64,000 nt of DNA from NCBI RefSeq assembly GCF_032678705.1, contig NZ_JAVTSS010000002.1, positions 1,550,001 to 1,614,000 of the forward strand, read 5' to 3'. Under the pieces are notes generated by a model. The model was not told where the DNA came from. It searched no databases and saw only the letters and a program-made list of their open reading frames with translations. The DNA is from Pedobacter frigiditerrae. GTDB lineage: Bacteria > Bacteroidota > Bacteroidia > Sphingobacteriales > Sphingobacteriaceae. A program made the translations under genes and the position numbers. Positions 1 through 8,975 of this stretch are shown here, piece by piece (within the stretch, counting starts at the first letter, position 1; each line of letters starts with the position of its first letter).

Positions 1-1166
1 ATTTTGAGCATTCTCGCTATCATACAATCAAGACTGGTATAACGAGAGCTCAATTTCTTTTAGAAAGTGTCGAAGCCATTCGTCAATCATTTCAAAAGTT
101 TGGTGGAGATATTCTAATTGCAAAAGGCCGACCTGAAGATTTGTTGCCAAAGCTAGTCGCCGAATATGAAATTACAGAAGTTTACCACCATAGAGAAGTA
201 GCTAGCGAAGAAACCGCTGTATCTACCCATGTTGAAGATTTGCTTTGGAAACAAAAAGTGAATTTGAAGCATTTTATTGGACATACCCTTTACAATAAGG
301 AAGATTTACCTTTCCCAATAAGAGATATACCTGATGTTTTTGCTCAGTTTAAAAAGAAAACTGAACGTGATGCCATTGTAAAACCTTGTTTTTTAACGCC
401 AGAAAAAATCAATTTTGTTAAGGTGGAAGCTTGGGGAGAATTGCCTAAGTTAAGTGAGCTTATCGTAAATGAAGAATTACAAGTTTCGACCGAGAATTCT
501 GAATTTAAAGGTGGTGAACAAGAGGCTTTCAAACATTTGCATGATTTCTTGCATACCGGTGAGGATATGGCCTTGTCTAATACATCATTAAAGAAAAACG
601 AAGTGGTTTCGAAACTTTCTGCTTGGTTGGCTTTAGGCTGTTTGTCGCCAAGAGAGGTTTATTGGAAAATGAAGGAAGCAGAAGCTAATTATGGTTTAAA
701 GCCTTATTTTAATCAGATTGTTCTAGGTCTTTTATGGCGTGATTATTATCGCTTTATGTTTAAGAAATATAGAAATACATTTTTTAAACCAGAGGGATTT
801 GCTGCCAACTTGAAAACCTTACCTCAGGTAGATAATGATTTATTACAATCTTGGAAAAGCGGGAATACAGGTCAGCCATTGGTAGATGCAGTGATGTATG
901 AACTAAATACTACCGGTTACATCAATAATGCAGCTAGGCAATTAGTAGCTACTTATTTGGTTTATGAATTAGGATTAAACTGGGTAATGGGTGCCGCTTA
1001 TTTTGAAGAAAAACTGATTGATTATAATCCTGCAAGCAACTGGGGGAATTGGGCAAATATAGCTGGTGTAGGAAACGACCAACGTTTAACTAATAGTTTC
1101 AATTTTGAAAAACTACTTAAAATCGTTGACCCTAAAGGTCTTTATAGTCAAGCTGTTAGGGCTTAA
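1..1166 (+). CDS. DASH-type cryptochrome/photolyase, 5' end cut by window
   Basis: FAD- and folate-binding blue-light flavoprotein of the photolyase/cryptochrome family, DASH type. The reading frame is open from the first bases (frame starting at base 3), so the N-terminal part of the photolyase alpha/beta domain lies outside the window. Visible parts are the end of that domain (KTGITRAQFLLESVEAIR, then GRPEDLLPKL) and the whole helical FAD domain: WLALGCLSPREVYW, LLWRDYYRFM, then WKSGNTGQPLVDAVMYELN, RQLVATYLVYELGLNW and NPASNWGNWANIAGVGND. The expected NRGRQ-type motif reads NNAARQ here. An internal TTG at 141 is not the true start. DASH proteins are known to repair pyrimidine dimers in single-stranded DNA; that role is inferred from the family. 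Stop is at 1164-1166. Confidence 0.9.
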   Translation, partial: FEHSRYHTIKTGITRAQFLLESVEAIRQSFQKFGGDILIAKGRPEDLLPKLVAEYEITEVYHHREVASEETAVSTHVEDLLWKQKVNLKHFIGHTLYNKEDLPFPIRDIPDVFAQFKKKTERDAIVKPCFLTPEKINFVKVEAWGELPKLSELIVNEELQVSTENSEFKGGEQEAFKHLHDFLHTGEDMALSNTSLKKNEVVSKLSAWLALGCLSPREVYWKMKEAEANYGLKPYFNQIVLGLLWRDYYRFMFKKYRNTFFKPEGFAANLKTLPQVDNDLLQSWKSGNTGQPLVDAVMYELNTTGYINNAARQLVATYLVYELGLNWVMGAAYFEEKLIDYNPASNWGNWANIAGVGNDQRLTNSFNFEKLLKIVDPKGLYSQAVRA

Positions 1167-1218
1167 CTTTTCTGTTAACCAAAAAACAGCTTTTTATTTA
1201 ATTTAATTGTTAAGTTTA

Positions 1219-1250
1219 TTGCCATTTTTTAAGGTAAAATCCTAATTTTG
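1219..1250 (+). promoter_or_regulatory. Bacteroidetes-type promoter of sucA
   Basis: TTG at 1219-1221 and TAATTTTG at 1243-1250 match the Bacteroidetes -33 (TTTG) and -7 (TAnnTTTG) boxes, with a 21-base spacer. Transcription would start near 1256, leaving a leader of about 20 nt before the sucA ATG at 1277. No Shine-Dalgarno sequence is present, as is usual in this phylum. Confidence 0.6.
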
Positions 1251-1276
1251 CAATACTTATCGAAAATAATACACAA

Positions 1277-4075
1277 ATGGATAACTTATCTTATCTCAAT
1301 GGCGCCAACGCCGAATATATAGAATCCTTATACCAAAGCTATAAAGAAGACCGTAATTCAGTTGAATTTGGATGGCAGAAATTCTTTGAAGGTTTTGATT
1401 TTGGCAGAACTTCTGATGCTACATCAGTAAGTACTGAAGCACCTGAGCATTTTTTAAAAGAAATTAATGTTTTAAACCTAATCAACGGTTACCGTCAACG
1501 TGGTCACTTGTTTACTAAAACAAACCCAGTTAGAGAAAGACGTAAACATACGCCAACTTTAGCAATCGAAAATTTCGGTTTAGCAGCAAGCGATTTAAAT
1601 ACTGTATTTAATTCTGCTATTGAAACTGGTATTGGTGCGCCTGCAAAATTGAGCGATATTGTTGCTTTTCTAGAGCAAACTTATTGCGTTTCTATTGGTG
1701 CTGAATATAAATATGTTCGCACGCCAGAAATCCTAAAATGGATTGAGCAGAAAATGGAAAGCGAACGCAATACACCTAAGTTTTCTATTGATGAGAAAAA
1801 ACGCATCCTTACTAAATTAAATGAAGCGGTAAGTTTCGAGAACTTTTTGGGCACTAAATTTTTGGGGCAAAAACGTTTCTCATTAGAAGGTGCAGAAGCA
1901 GTTATCCCAGCTTTAGATTCAGTAATTGAAAAAGGAGCTGAACTGGGTATTGAAGAGTTTGTGATTGGAATGGCACATCGTGGCCGTTTAAACGTATTGG
2001 CAAACATCATGCAAAAAACCTATAAGGATATTTTTGCAGAGTTTGAAGGTAAAGGTTACAGTGCAGATTCTCCATTTGGTGGCGACGTAAAATATCACTT
2101 GGGTTATTCTACAGATGTAACTACCAATGCAGGCAAAAGTGTTCACTTGAGCTTATGCCCAAATCCATCTCACTTAGAAACAGTAAATGGGGTTGTTGAA
2201 GGAATGTCTCGTTCTAAAATCGACTTCAAATACAGTGGCGACAATAGTCGTTTGGCACCCATATTAATTCACGGCGATGCATCAGTTGCTGGCCAAGGAA
2301 TTGTTTATGAAGTAATACAAATGGCTAGTTTGGAAGGTTATAAAACTGGTGGAACCATCCACTTGGTCATTAACAACCAAATTGGTTTTACAACGAATTA
2401 TAAAGATGCCCGTTCTAGTACTTATTGTACAGATATTGCTAAAGTAACCTTATCACCAGTATTCCATGTAAATGGAGATGATGTAGAAGCTTTAGTTTAT
2501 GCTATTAATTTGGCAATGGAGTATCGTCAGAAATATAAAAATGATGTGTTTATTGATATTTTATGCTACCGCAGATTTGGTCACAACGAAGCAGATGAGC
2601 CTAAATTCACTCAACCATTGTTATACAAAGCGATAGAAAAACACGCTAATCCTCGTGATATTTATATCGAAAAATTAACTAAAACTGGCGAATTAGAAGC
2701 TGGTTTAGCTAAGGAAATGGAAAAACAATTTAAAGGCCTTTTACAAGAGCGTTTAAATGAAGCTAAAGAAATTACATCAACCTATAGCGATGTTAAATTT
2801 GGTGGTGCTTGGGCAGATATGCGTTTAGCAACAGCAAAAGACTTTGATGTTTCTCCAGATACTTCTGTTAAAAAAACTACTTTATTAGAAGTTGCTAAAA
2901 GAATTTCTACGCTTCCATCTGATAAAAAGTTCTTCAAAAAGATTGAGAAATTATTTGACGAACGTAATAAAATGGCCACAACTACCCACGTTTTCGATTG
3001 GGCAATGGGCGAGCAATTAGCTTATGGAACATTATTGGCCGAAGGTAAAAGAGTTCGTTTAAGCGGACAAGATGTAAAAAGAGGAACTTTCTCTCATCGC
3101 CATGCGGTTTTAACTTTAGAAGATTCTGAAGAAGAATATACTCCATTAGCAAATGTTTCTGAGCAACAAGCACCGTTTGACATTTACAATTCACACTTAT
3201 CTGAATATGGTGTTTTAGGATTTGAATATGGTTATGCAATGGCAAATCCAAATGCTTTAACAATCTGGGAAGCTCAATTTGGCGATTTCTTTAATGGAGC
3301 ACAAATTGTAGTAGACCAATATATTGCTAGTGCAGAAACAAAATGGCAAAGAGAGAACGGATTGGTGATGTTATTGCCTCACGGTTACGAAGGTCAAGGT
3401 CCAGAACATTCATCTGCTCGTATTGAGCGTTTCATGGAGCTTTGTGCAGATTACAACATGCAGATTGCAAACTGTACTACACCTGCTAACTTCTTCCACG
3501 CTTTACGTCGTCAATTTAAACGTGATTTCCGTAAACCTTTAGTGGTGTTTAGTCCTAAGAGTTTGTTGCGTCATCCGCTTTGCGTTAGCCCACTTGCAGA
3601 TTTTACGGAAGGTAAATTTAAAGAGGTAATTGATGATGCGAACGTAAAACCAGCAGATGTTAAACGTGTTGTTTTCTGTAGTGGAAAAATCTATTACGAA
3701 TTGTTAGAAACACAAAAAACAAATGCCAAAGGCGATGTTGCATTAGTACGTGTAGAACAGTTGTATCCAACTCCTGTTGACCAAATGGAAGCTGTTTACA
3801 AACGTTATAAAAATGCTAAAGATGCGGTTTGGGTACAAGAAGAACCAGAAAATATGGGAGCTTGGCCTTACTTGCTGCGTAAATTAAGAAAAACTTCATT
3901 TAGCCAAATGGATGTGATTTCTAGAAAAGAAAGTAGCAGTACAGCAACCGGTTATGCAAAACAGCATACCAATCAACAAGCATACATTATTGCAAGTGCT
4001 TTCGATGTTCCTGTAACTGAAAAGGTAAAAGAAACTGCAGCAAAAGCAACCAAAAAATTAGTAAATATAGACTAG
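1277..4075 (+). CDS. sucA: 2-oxoglutarate dehydrogenase E1 component
   Basis: Thiamine-diphosphate-dependent decarboxylating subunit of the 2-oxoglutarate dehydrogenase complex (TCA cycle, cytosol). The 932 aa length is full for the family. The N-terminal SYLNGANAEYIESLYQSYKE segment is the usual E2-docking arm; the ThDP motif runs from GDASVAGQGIVYE to VINNQIGFTTN; FGHNEADEPKFTQP and the C-terminal transketolase-like half (SEYGVLGFEYGYAM, EAQFGDFFNGAQ, HSSARIERFM) follow. The start is the ATG just downstream of a TAnnTTTG promoter. sucB follows after 69 bp, so the two are probably co-transcribed; the E3 subunit (lpdA) is encoded at 14,265. Confidence 0.96.
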   Translation: MDNLSYLNGANAEYIESLYQSYKEDRNSVEFGWQKFFEGFDFGRTSDATSVSTEAPEHFLKEINVLNLINGYRQRGHLFTKTNPVRERRKHTPTLAIENFGLAASDLNTVFNSAIETGIGAPAKLSDIVAFLEQTYCVSIGAEYKYVRTPEILKWIEQKMESERNTPKFSIDEKKRILTKLNEAVSFENFLGTKFLGQKRFSLEGAEAVIPALDSVIEKGAELGIEEFVIGMAHRGRLNVLANIMQKTYKDIFAEFEGKGYSADSPFGGDVKYHLGYSTDVTTNAGKSVHLSLCPNPSHLETVNGVVEGMSRSKIDFKYSGDNSRLAPILIHGDASVAGQGIVYEVIQMASLEGYKTGGTIHLVINNQIGFTTNYKDARSSTYCTDIAKVTLSPVFHVNGDDVEALVYAINLAMEYRQKYKNDVFIDILCYRRFGHNEADEPKFTQPLLYKAIEKHANPRDIYIEKLTKTGELEAGLAKEMEKQFKGLLQERLNEAKEITSTYSDVKFGGAWADMRLATAKDFDVSPDTSVKKTTLLEVAKRISTLPSDKKFFKKIEKLFDERNKMATTTHVFDWAMGEQLAYGTLLAEGKRVRLSGQDVKRGTFSHRHAVLTLEDSEEEYTPLANVSEQQAPFDIYNSHLSEYGVLGFEYGYAMANPNALTIWEAQFGDFFNGAQIVVDQYIASAETKWQRENGLVMLLPHGYEGQGPEHSSARIERFMELCADYNMQIANCTTPANFFHALRRQFKRDFRKPLVVFSPKSLLRHPLCVSPLADFTEGKFKEVIDDANVKPADVKRVVFCSGKIYYELLETQKTNAKGDVALVRVEQLYPTPVDQMEAVYKRYKNAKDAVWVQEEPENMGAWPYLLRKLRKTSFSQMDVISRKESSSTATGYAKQHTNQQAYIIASAFDVPVTEKVKETAAKATKKLVNID

Positions 4076-4116
4076 CGATAAGCGTAAAGCGTTTTGCGTA
4101 TGAACGCATATCGCTA
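4073..4116. repeat. hairpin between sucA and sucB
   Basis: TAGCGATA (4073-4080, overlapping the sucA stop) pairs with TATCGCTA (4109-4116), and an inner TGCGT/ACGCA stem (4095-4099 with 4104-4108) sits inside it. There is no T-run, so it is not a classic terminator. It could be a processing or mRNA-stability element that sets the sucA:sucB ratio (inference). Confidence 0.5.
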
Positions 4117-4144
4117 ATCGCCAAACGCCAAACAAAAATACATT

Positions 4145-5362
4145 ATGAGTTTAGAAATAAAAGTTCCGCCAGTTGGCGAATCGATTACAGAAGTAGTTTT
4201 ATCACGTTGGGTTAAAAACGATGGAGATTTTGTTGAAATGGACGAAATCATCGCAGAGTTAGAATCTGATAAAGCAACATTCGAATTAACAGCAGAAAAA
4301 GCAGGAACTTTAAAAATTGTAGCTGCCGAAGGCGATACTTTAGCAATTGGAGCAGTAGTTTGTTCAATTGAAGAAGGTGGAGCAGCTGCAGCACCAGCAA
4401 AAACTGAAACTCCAGCAGCCCCAGTTGCTGACAAGGTTAGTGCACCAGTTGCAGAAAAATCTGGCGAAAGCTACGCAACAGGAACTCCATCTCCATCAGC
4501 TGCTAAAATTCTAGCAGAAAAAGGTGTTGATGCAGGCTCGGTAAAAGGAACAGGTGTTGATGGTAGAATTACCAAAGAGGATGCTCAAAAGGCTGAAGTT
4601 AGCAAGCCAGCAGCGCCTAAAGCAGCTCCATCTCAACCAGTTGCGGCAGCAGTTGCAGGTTCTAGAGGTGAGCGTAGAGAAAAAATGTCGCCTTTGCGTA
4701 AAACAGTTGCTAAACGTTTGGTAACCGTTAAAAACGAAACAGCCATGTTAACCACATTTAATGAGGTAAACATGAAGCCAATCATGGATTTAAGAGCTAA
4801 ATATAAAGACCAATTTAAAGAAAAATATGGTGTTGGTTTAGGGTTCATGAGTTTCTTCACTAAAGCAGTTTGTGAAGCAGCAAAAGATTTTCCGGCAGTT
4901 AATGCTCGTATAGAAGGCGAAGAAGTTGTTTACAATGATTTTGTAGATGTTTCTATCGCAGTTTCTGCACCAAAAGGATTGGTTGTGCCAATTATTAGAA
5001 ATGCAGAAAGCATGAGCCTAGCACAGATTGAAAAAACTGTAATTGAGTTAGCTACAAAAGCAAGAGATAGCAAATTGACAATTGATGAAATGACAGGTGG
5101 AACATTTACCATCACTAATGGTGGTGTATTTGGTTCAATGATGTCTACTCCAATTATTAATGCACCTCAATCTGCAATTTTAGGAATGCACAATATTATT
5201 GAGCGTCCAATTGCAGAAAATAAAGAAGTAGTTATTCGTCCGATGATGTACATTGCTCTATCTTATGACCATAGAATTATTGATGGACGTGAGTCTGTAG
5301 GTTTCTTGGTAAGAGTTAAACAATTATTAGAAGATCCAGCTAGATTATTGTTAGGCGTATAA
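4145..5362 (+). CDS. sucB: dihydrolipoyl succinyltransferase (E2 of 2-oxoglutarate dehydrogenase)
   Basis: Succinyl-transferring core subunit of the 2-oxoglutarate dehydrogenase complex, 405 aa. An N-terminal lipoyl domain (about residues 1-77) carries the lipoylated lysine K43 in ELESDKATFE. An Ala/Pro-rich linker follows, then an E3-binding domain (about 110-145, SPSAAKILAEKGVDAGSVKG), a second linker and the catalytic domain from about 180, ending with the active-site motif SYDHRIIDGRE (His and Asp of HxxxDG). It is 69 bp downstream of sucA and is closed by a strong terminator. Confidence 0.96.
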   Translation: MSLEIKVPPVGESITEVVLSRWVKNDGDFVEMDEIIAELESDKATFELTAEKAGTLKIVAAEGDTLAIGAVVCSIEEGGAAAAPAKTETPAAPVADKVSAPVAEKSGESYATGTPSPSAAKILAEKGVDAGSVKGTGVDGRITKEDAQKAEVSKPAAPKAAPSQPVAAAVAGSRGERREKMSPLRKTVAKRLVTVKNETAMLTTFNEVNMKPIMDLRAKYKDQFKEKYGVGLGFMSFFTKAVCEAAKDFPAVNARIEGEEVVYNDFVDVSIAVSAPKGLVVPIIRNAESMSLAQIEKTVIELATKARDSKLTIDEMTGGTFTITNGGVFGSMMSTPIINAPQSAILGMHNIIERPIAENKEVVIRPMMYIALSYDHRIIDGRESVGFLVRVKQLLEDPARLLLGV

Positions 5363-5378
5363 TTTAGACTAAATATCT

Positions 5379-5410
5379 AGCCCTAATGTTTTTGCATTAG
5401 GGCTTTTTTT
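5379..5410 (+). terminator. rho-independent terminator of sucAB
   Basis: Perfect 10-bp stem AGCCCTAATG (5379-5388) / CATTAGGGCT (5395-5404) with a 6-nt loop, followed by a run of seven T (5404-5410). Confidence 0.9.
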
Positions 5411-5419
5411 ATTTCAGTT

Positions 5420-5507
5420 TTGTCATTCCGACTTTGGAGGAATCTCATAGAAAGAATACAAACTTGGAATGCGAATTTCGGGATTCTTCCTTCGTCAGAA
5501 TGACAAA
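5420..5507. repeat. dispersed palindromic repeat (GTCATTCC/GAATGAC family), copy 1
   Basis: Long imperfect palindrome beginning TTGTCATTCCG and ending CAGAATGACAA, with inner GGAATC / GATTCTTCC arms. A second copy lies at 10,295-10,370. Its position between gene ends and its imperfect arms fit a REP/MITE-like intergenic element. A reading frame that runs through it into the next gene is not translated in my view. Confidence 0.7.
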
Positions 5508-5598
5508 GTGGGAATATATAATTGGAATATACATTTTGAAGCCAAGGTTCGTGTCTCCACGAACCGCTAATAAGTTTGAGAACTTTAAAAAATATTTG

Positions 5599-6303
5599 AT
5601 GAAAAAATTAGCATTAAGTCTATTGCTTTTTATGGCAATTGGAAAAATATCAGCACAAACTAACATTCAAAATTCTGGTTGGTTATTTTTATTAAACAGT
5701 ACAAAAATTAGTGAGAAATGGGGATTACATTTAGATGTTCAAGCTCGTTCTTCAGATAATTGGGAATATGTTAGAAATGTTCTGGTAAGACCTGGGATAA
5801 CCTATTTCATTAACAATAGAAATAATGTAACAGTCGGTTATTTATTGGCTACCACTAAAACAGAATTAACTGGAGCTCCTGATGTTAATACCAATGAGCA
5901 TAGAATTTGGCAGCAATACATTTTTACGCATAAATTAAAATCGAGTTTTGTAGCTCACAGAGCGAGATTAGAACAACGCTTTATTGAACAAACCAATGGT
6001 GATGAAATATTTGCACAAAGATTTCGCTATTTCGTTAGATTAATGCAGCCATTGCAAGGTAGGGTTGAAGTGTTTAGTAAAGGTCCTTTTGTTGCCTTGC
6101 AAAACGAAGTGTTCTTAAATATCCAAAATAAGGAATTGCTAAATGATAGTTTGTTTGACCAAAATAGATTATACATTGCCGGTGGATATCGCTTTTCTAA
6201 ACATATCGATTTAGAGGCAGGCTATTTAAATCAATATACTAACGGAATAGCAAGAAACACCTCAAATAGAGTTGCTCAACTGGCCTTATATACAAGGTTT
6301 TAG
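5599..6303 (+). CDS. DUF2490-family outer-membrane beta-barrel protein
   Basis: 234 aa protein with a typical signal peptide (MKKLALSLLLFMAIGKISAQ) and amphipathic beta-strands, matching the DUF2490 pattern seen in Bacteroidota (NSGWLFLLNSTKISEKWGLH, RPGITYFINNRNNVTVGY, EHRIWQQYIF, and an aromatic C-terminal strand ending in LYTRF). It is predicted to sit in the outer membrane; no substrate is known. The start is set at the ATG at 5599, directly before the signal peptide, because the frame upstream runs through a dispersed repeat. It is probably its own transcription unit. Confidence 0.85.
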   Translation: MKKLALSLLLFMAIGKISAQTNIQNSGWLFLLNSTKISEKWGLHLDVQARSSDNWEYVRNVLVRPGITYFINNRNNVTVGYLLATTKTELTGAPDVNTNEHRIWQQYIFTHKLKSSFVAHRARLEQRFIEQTNGDEIFAQRFRYFVRLMQPLQGRVEVFSKGPFVALQNEVFLNIQNKELLNDSLFDQNRLYIAGGYRFSKHIDLEAGYLNQYTNGIARNTSNRVAQLALYTRF

Positions 6304-6367
6304 TGATTTAAAGTCATTTTTATTCTTTTAAGTTGTATTGAAAATGTTTTTACTCACCTTTGGGTAA

Positions 6368-7258
6368 ATGAAACGTTCTTCAATCCTCGTATTTGCATTG
6401 CTGTTTGGTAGAAAGGTGAGTGCACAAGAAATTATTACACCGCCAGTTAATCAGGTGAAAATTGGTAAAAGTCTTTTTAACAACGATGTTAAGAGGAACT
6501 TTTCTCGTAAAGGCGAATGGTTTGTGCATTGGGGATGGAATTTTTCTTGGTACGATACCAGCGATTTAAATTTCAAAGGACCTGGCTATAATTTTACGTT
6601 AAAAAATATTACAGCAAAGGATAGACCGTCAAAACTTTCTACAGATTATATAAATCCTTTAGAGTTAACCACACCGCAGTTCAATTTTCGTTTCGGCTAT
6701 TTTATTAAGGATAATTATAGTATTTCATTAGGTTGGGACCATATGAAATATGTAATGGATGTGCCACAAACAGTAAATGTAGATGGTTATATCAATGCTA
6801 CTATTTCTGATCCAGCTATACCAACAGGTGCTTATGCAGGTACTTATAACAACACACCGTTAACAGTTAAAGGTGATATGTTAAAGTTTGAACATACAGA
6901 CGGTTTCAATTACGTAAGCACAGAATTGGAGCGTTATGATGACATTTGGGTAGCTAAATCGCAGAAGAATATGTTAACGATGGAAACAGGTGTTGGGGTT
7001 GGTTTAATGATACCAAGAACTGATGTGCGCTTATTCGGAGTTGGCGAAAATAATTTCTGGAATATTGCTGGTTATGGTATTTCTGCAAAAGCAGGATTGA
7101 AATTTCACTTCACTAAAAAGTTCTATATTCAAAATACAACAAAGATTGGATTTACCGACTTGTCAGCTATTCACACTACAGGAAGAGACGATATAGATGG
7201 AGCAAGCCAAACGATAAGATATTTGGAAAACTTTACGGCGTTGGGATTTCAGTTTTAG
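6368..7258 (+). CDS. uncharacterised outer-membrane beta-barrel protein
   Basis: 296 aa with a short signal peptide cleaved near SAQE (residue 20). It shows repeated aromatic beta-strands (WFVHWGWNFSWYDTSDL, FNFRFGYFIKDNYSISLGWD, AGLKFHFTKKFYIQN) and ends in phenylalanine (LGFQF), which suits recognition by the BAM machinery. I cannot assign a family or substrate. It lies 64 bp after the DUF2490 gene on the same strand, with no terminator between them. Confidence 0.8.
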   Translation: MKRSSILVFALLFGRKVSAQEIITPPVNQVKIGKSLFNNDVKRNFSRKGEWFVHWGWNFSWYDTSDLNFKGPGYNFTLKNITAKDRPSKLSTDYINPLELTTPQFNFRFGYFIKDNYSISLGWDHMKYVMDVPQTVNVDGYINATISDPAIPTGAYAGTYNNTPLTVKGDMLKFEHTDGFNYVSTELERYDDIWVAKSQKNMLTMETGVGVGLMIPRTDVRLFGVGENNFWNIAGYGISAKAGLKFHFTKKFYIQNTTKIGFTDLSAIHTTGRDDIDGASQTIRYLENFTALGFQF

Positions 7259-7318
7259 AGGGTAGCTGCAGATTCGCAGATTTTATTGTGGGAGTATAAC
7301 TTCTGTTTTGTATTGGAA

Positions 7319-7447
7319 GTTAACGGTTTGGGGCTCTGCGTTTGGGCGGGAAATCGAAGCACAAATGTTCAGTTTTGTACAAAAGTTTAATCGAAGAACT
7401 GAACTTGAATTTAGCACTTCAGCCGCCATATTGCCAAACGCGTTTAA
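7319..7447 (-). repeat. attC-like imperfect palindrome A
   Basis: About 129 bp. Outer arms TTAACG (7320-7325) / CGTTTAA (7441-7447), then GTTTGG (7326-7331) / CCAAAC (7434-7439) and GGCGG (7345-7349) / CCGCC (7423-7427). Read on the minus strand it begins 16 nt after the stop of the gene at 7464-8129, exactly where an integron recombination site would follow a cassette gene. No integrase is in the window. Confidence 0.5.
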
Positions 7448-7463
7448 GCTGCTGTGCTGGGGG

Positions 7464-8129
7464 CTACACGAACTTCGCATCTCTCCTCAGCGCTGCCTTG
7501 TCCAAATCTAAGTCTTTGCTAAACCATTCTTGTAAAATATTTTCAAGTTCGTTTTTGTTAACTGTTGTCGAATTGCGTCTGGATTTTAGATAGTTTTCTC
7601 TCGCCATTTTTTCCGTCAATTCTCCAACTGTTTTTAAGTCTATTTCCTTTCCAAATTTGTTTGCAAGATGAAGTCCTGCAATTGAAAAAAAAAGTCCTGA
7701 AAGTCCAAATTTCCAATTTATAAATAGTCCGACAAATGCAGCAAATAAAACGATTAATAAAGTCCCCGAAACCAAATAAGTAGGTCGTAAAAATGAAAGC
7801 TTGAAACCTAATTTATTTTCAATTTGTCGAACGGCGGAAAGTCTATTTTTTCTTGGCAATATGTCCGCAAGAAGTGTGTCAATTTTTACGTTGTCTATAT
7901 TTAGTGTCGAACTGATGGCATTACGAAGTTTATAAAATGCTTGCTGTTTTGTGCAATTGTCCGAATGGTCAAGTTCAATTTTGTTTGTAATATGGTCACA
8001 CAATTCGCCAAATGTCGAAAGTCCTACCAACTCGTTTCCAACGAATTTGATACTAAATGACTTTTCAACTTTTGCAAGTAAGTCTCCAATGTCTTCTGGG
8101 TCAATATTGTTCAGTTCGTAGTCGGTCAT
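7464..8129 (-). CDS. hypothetical membrane protein with acyl-carrier-like N-terminus
   Basis: 221 aa counted from the ATG at 8129. The N-terminal 75 residues (DPEDIGDLLAKVEKSFSIKF, then a serine-free GLSTFGELCDHI) resemble the helical acyl carrier protein fold, but without the DSL serine that carries phosphopantetheine. One hydrophobic hairpin follows (YLVSGTLLIVLFAAFVGLF and GLSGLFFSIAGLHL), then a charged C-terminal tail. Function unknown. The ATG lies 11 nt after one attC-like palindrome and the stop 16 nt before another, so the gene is packaged like a mobile cassette. An in-frame ATG at 8180 lies inside the palindrome and is rejected as the start. Confidence 0.7.
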   Translation of the reverse strand: MTDYELNNIDPEDIGDLLAKVEKSFSIKFVGNELVGLSTFGELCDHITNKIELDHSDNCTKQQAFYKLRNAISSTLNIDNVKIDTLLADILPRKNRLSAVRQIENKLGFKLSFLRPTYLVSGTLLIVLFAAFVGLFINWKFGLSGLFFSIAGLHLANKFGKEIDLKTVGELTEKMARENYLKSRRNSTTVNKNELENILQEWFSKDLDLDKAALRRDAKFV

Positions 8130-8139
8130 AGCATAGCAG

Positions 8140-8268
8140 GTAACGTTTTGCAGATTTGCGATGGGCGGGATTTTTACCACAAATGTTTATGCGGAGCACA
8201 AAACTTTCGGCTACCACTACACTGTCTGCGGAGAACGAAACCCCGCCTATTGCAAATGTGCTGTTAGT
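8140..8268 (-). repeat. attC-like imperfect palindrome B
   Basis: Outer TAAC (8141-8144) / GTTA (8263-8266); ATTTGC (8154-8159) / GCAAAT (8252-8257); GGCGGG (8164-8169) / CCCGCC (8242-8247); further matched bases lie between. Mismatched bases on one arm resemble the extrahelical bases that set attC strand choice. It fills the whole gap between the two minus-strand cassette-like genes, beginning within 15 nt of one stop codon. Confidence 0.55.
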
Positions 8269-8276
8269 GGCTGTTT

Positions 8277-8939
8277 TTATTCGTTTGTCCATTCTCTTTT
8301 TGTCCTTGAATAACCTGTAATGTTTCGGTGTTCTCCAAAACTTTTAATTATTAAAGTGTCTGGTGTCAAAGTTATTATTTTCTCTTTGTATGTTATGTTT
8401 GACTTGTTGTCGTGTAAAATAAGTGTGTCCTTTGACAAAGAATAGAGCAATGTAAAAACGCTGTCAATATGATTGTCCACAAAAACGGTTGTGTCTGCAA
8501 ATGACAAAGTGTGATACATTGTCCACTTGTTGAGATACCATTCTCCTTTGATGTCTTCTGTGGTAATTTGTCGTGTCGTTCTCCTGTCAATGCTGTCAAG
8601 TTGGTTTTGAAACTTTGTCCACCAGCCTTTTCCATATTTGTTTTCTAAATGGTCAACAACTACTCTGTTGTAGTAGTCTGTTCCGTTGAGAATGTCTGTC
8701 GTTACGTTACAACCGTGGAGAGAAAAATTAAAGCCATATGAATTAGCAAGTTTCTGTTTTTGTTCAAAGTTTAGCGGCAGTTCTCCAATTTCTATTATTC
8801 GAACTTCTTCATTCTTTATATCTTGTTGAGCAGTCCAAAAGTTGTATGGCGTAAAAAGTCCGAACATAAAACGAAGTCCAAAGTAAAGTCCACCGAGTAG
8901 CAAAAGTGTCAGAAGTCCATATGTGATTTTTTGTTTCAA
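8277..8939 (-). CDS. hypothetical membrane-anchored protein, lipocalin-like C-terminus
   Basis: 220 aa. An N-terminal transmembrane anchor (residues 7-30, LLTLLLLGGLYFGLRFMFGL) precedes a soluble domain. Residues about 125-205 alternate short beta-strands (GEWYLNKW, TTVFVDNHIDSVFTLLYSLS, KDTLILHD, DTLIIKSF), recalling lipocalin-like or lipoprotein barrel domains of Bacteroidota; this is a weak similarity. It is the second cassette-like gene: bounded by a 15-bp inverted repeat with one mismatch (8263-8277 and 8976-8990) and followed at once by palindrome B. Confidence 0.7.
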   Translation of the reverse strand: MKQKITYGLLTLLLLGGLYFGLRFMFGLFTPYNFWTAQQDIKNEEVRIIEIGELPLNFEQKQKLANSYGFNFSLHGCNVTTDILNGTDYYNRVVVDHLENKYGKGWWTKFQNQLDSIDRRTTRQITTEDIKGEWYLNKWTMYHTLSFADTTVFVDNHIDSVFTLLYSLSKDTLILHDNKSNITYKEKIITLTPDTLIIKSFGEHRNITGYSRTKREWTNE

Positions 8940-8975
8940 TTTTCTTGTTTCTGTCTTTAATTGGTGTGTCGTCCT

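Noticed and set aside
5434..5598. Upstream extension of the DUF2490 gene
   Set aside because: The extra residues come from a dispersed palindromic repeat; a perfect signal peptide starts at 5599.
8130..8292. Extensions or ORFs through the gap between the two cassette-like genes
   Set aside because: The sequence is an imperfect palindrome and any frame across it lacks coding character; the ATG at 8129 is better placed.
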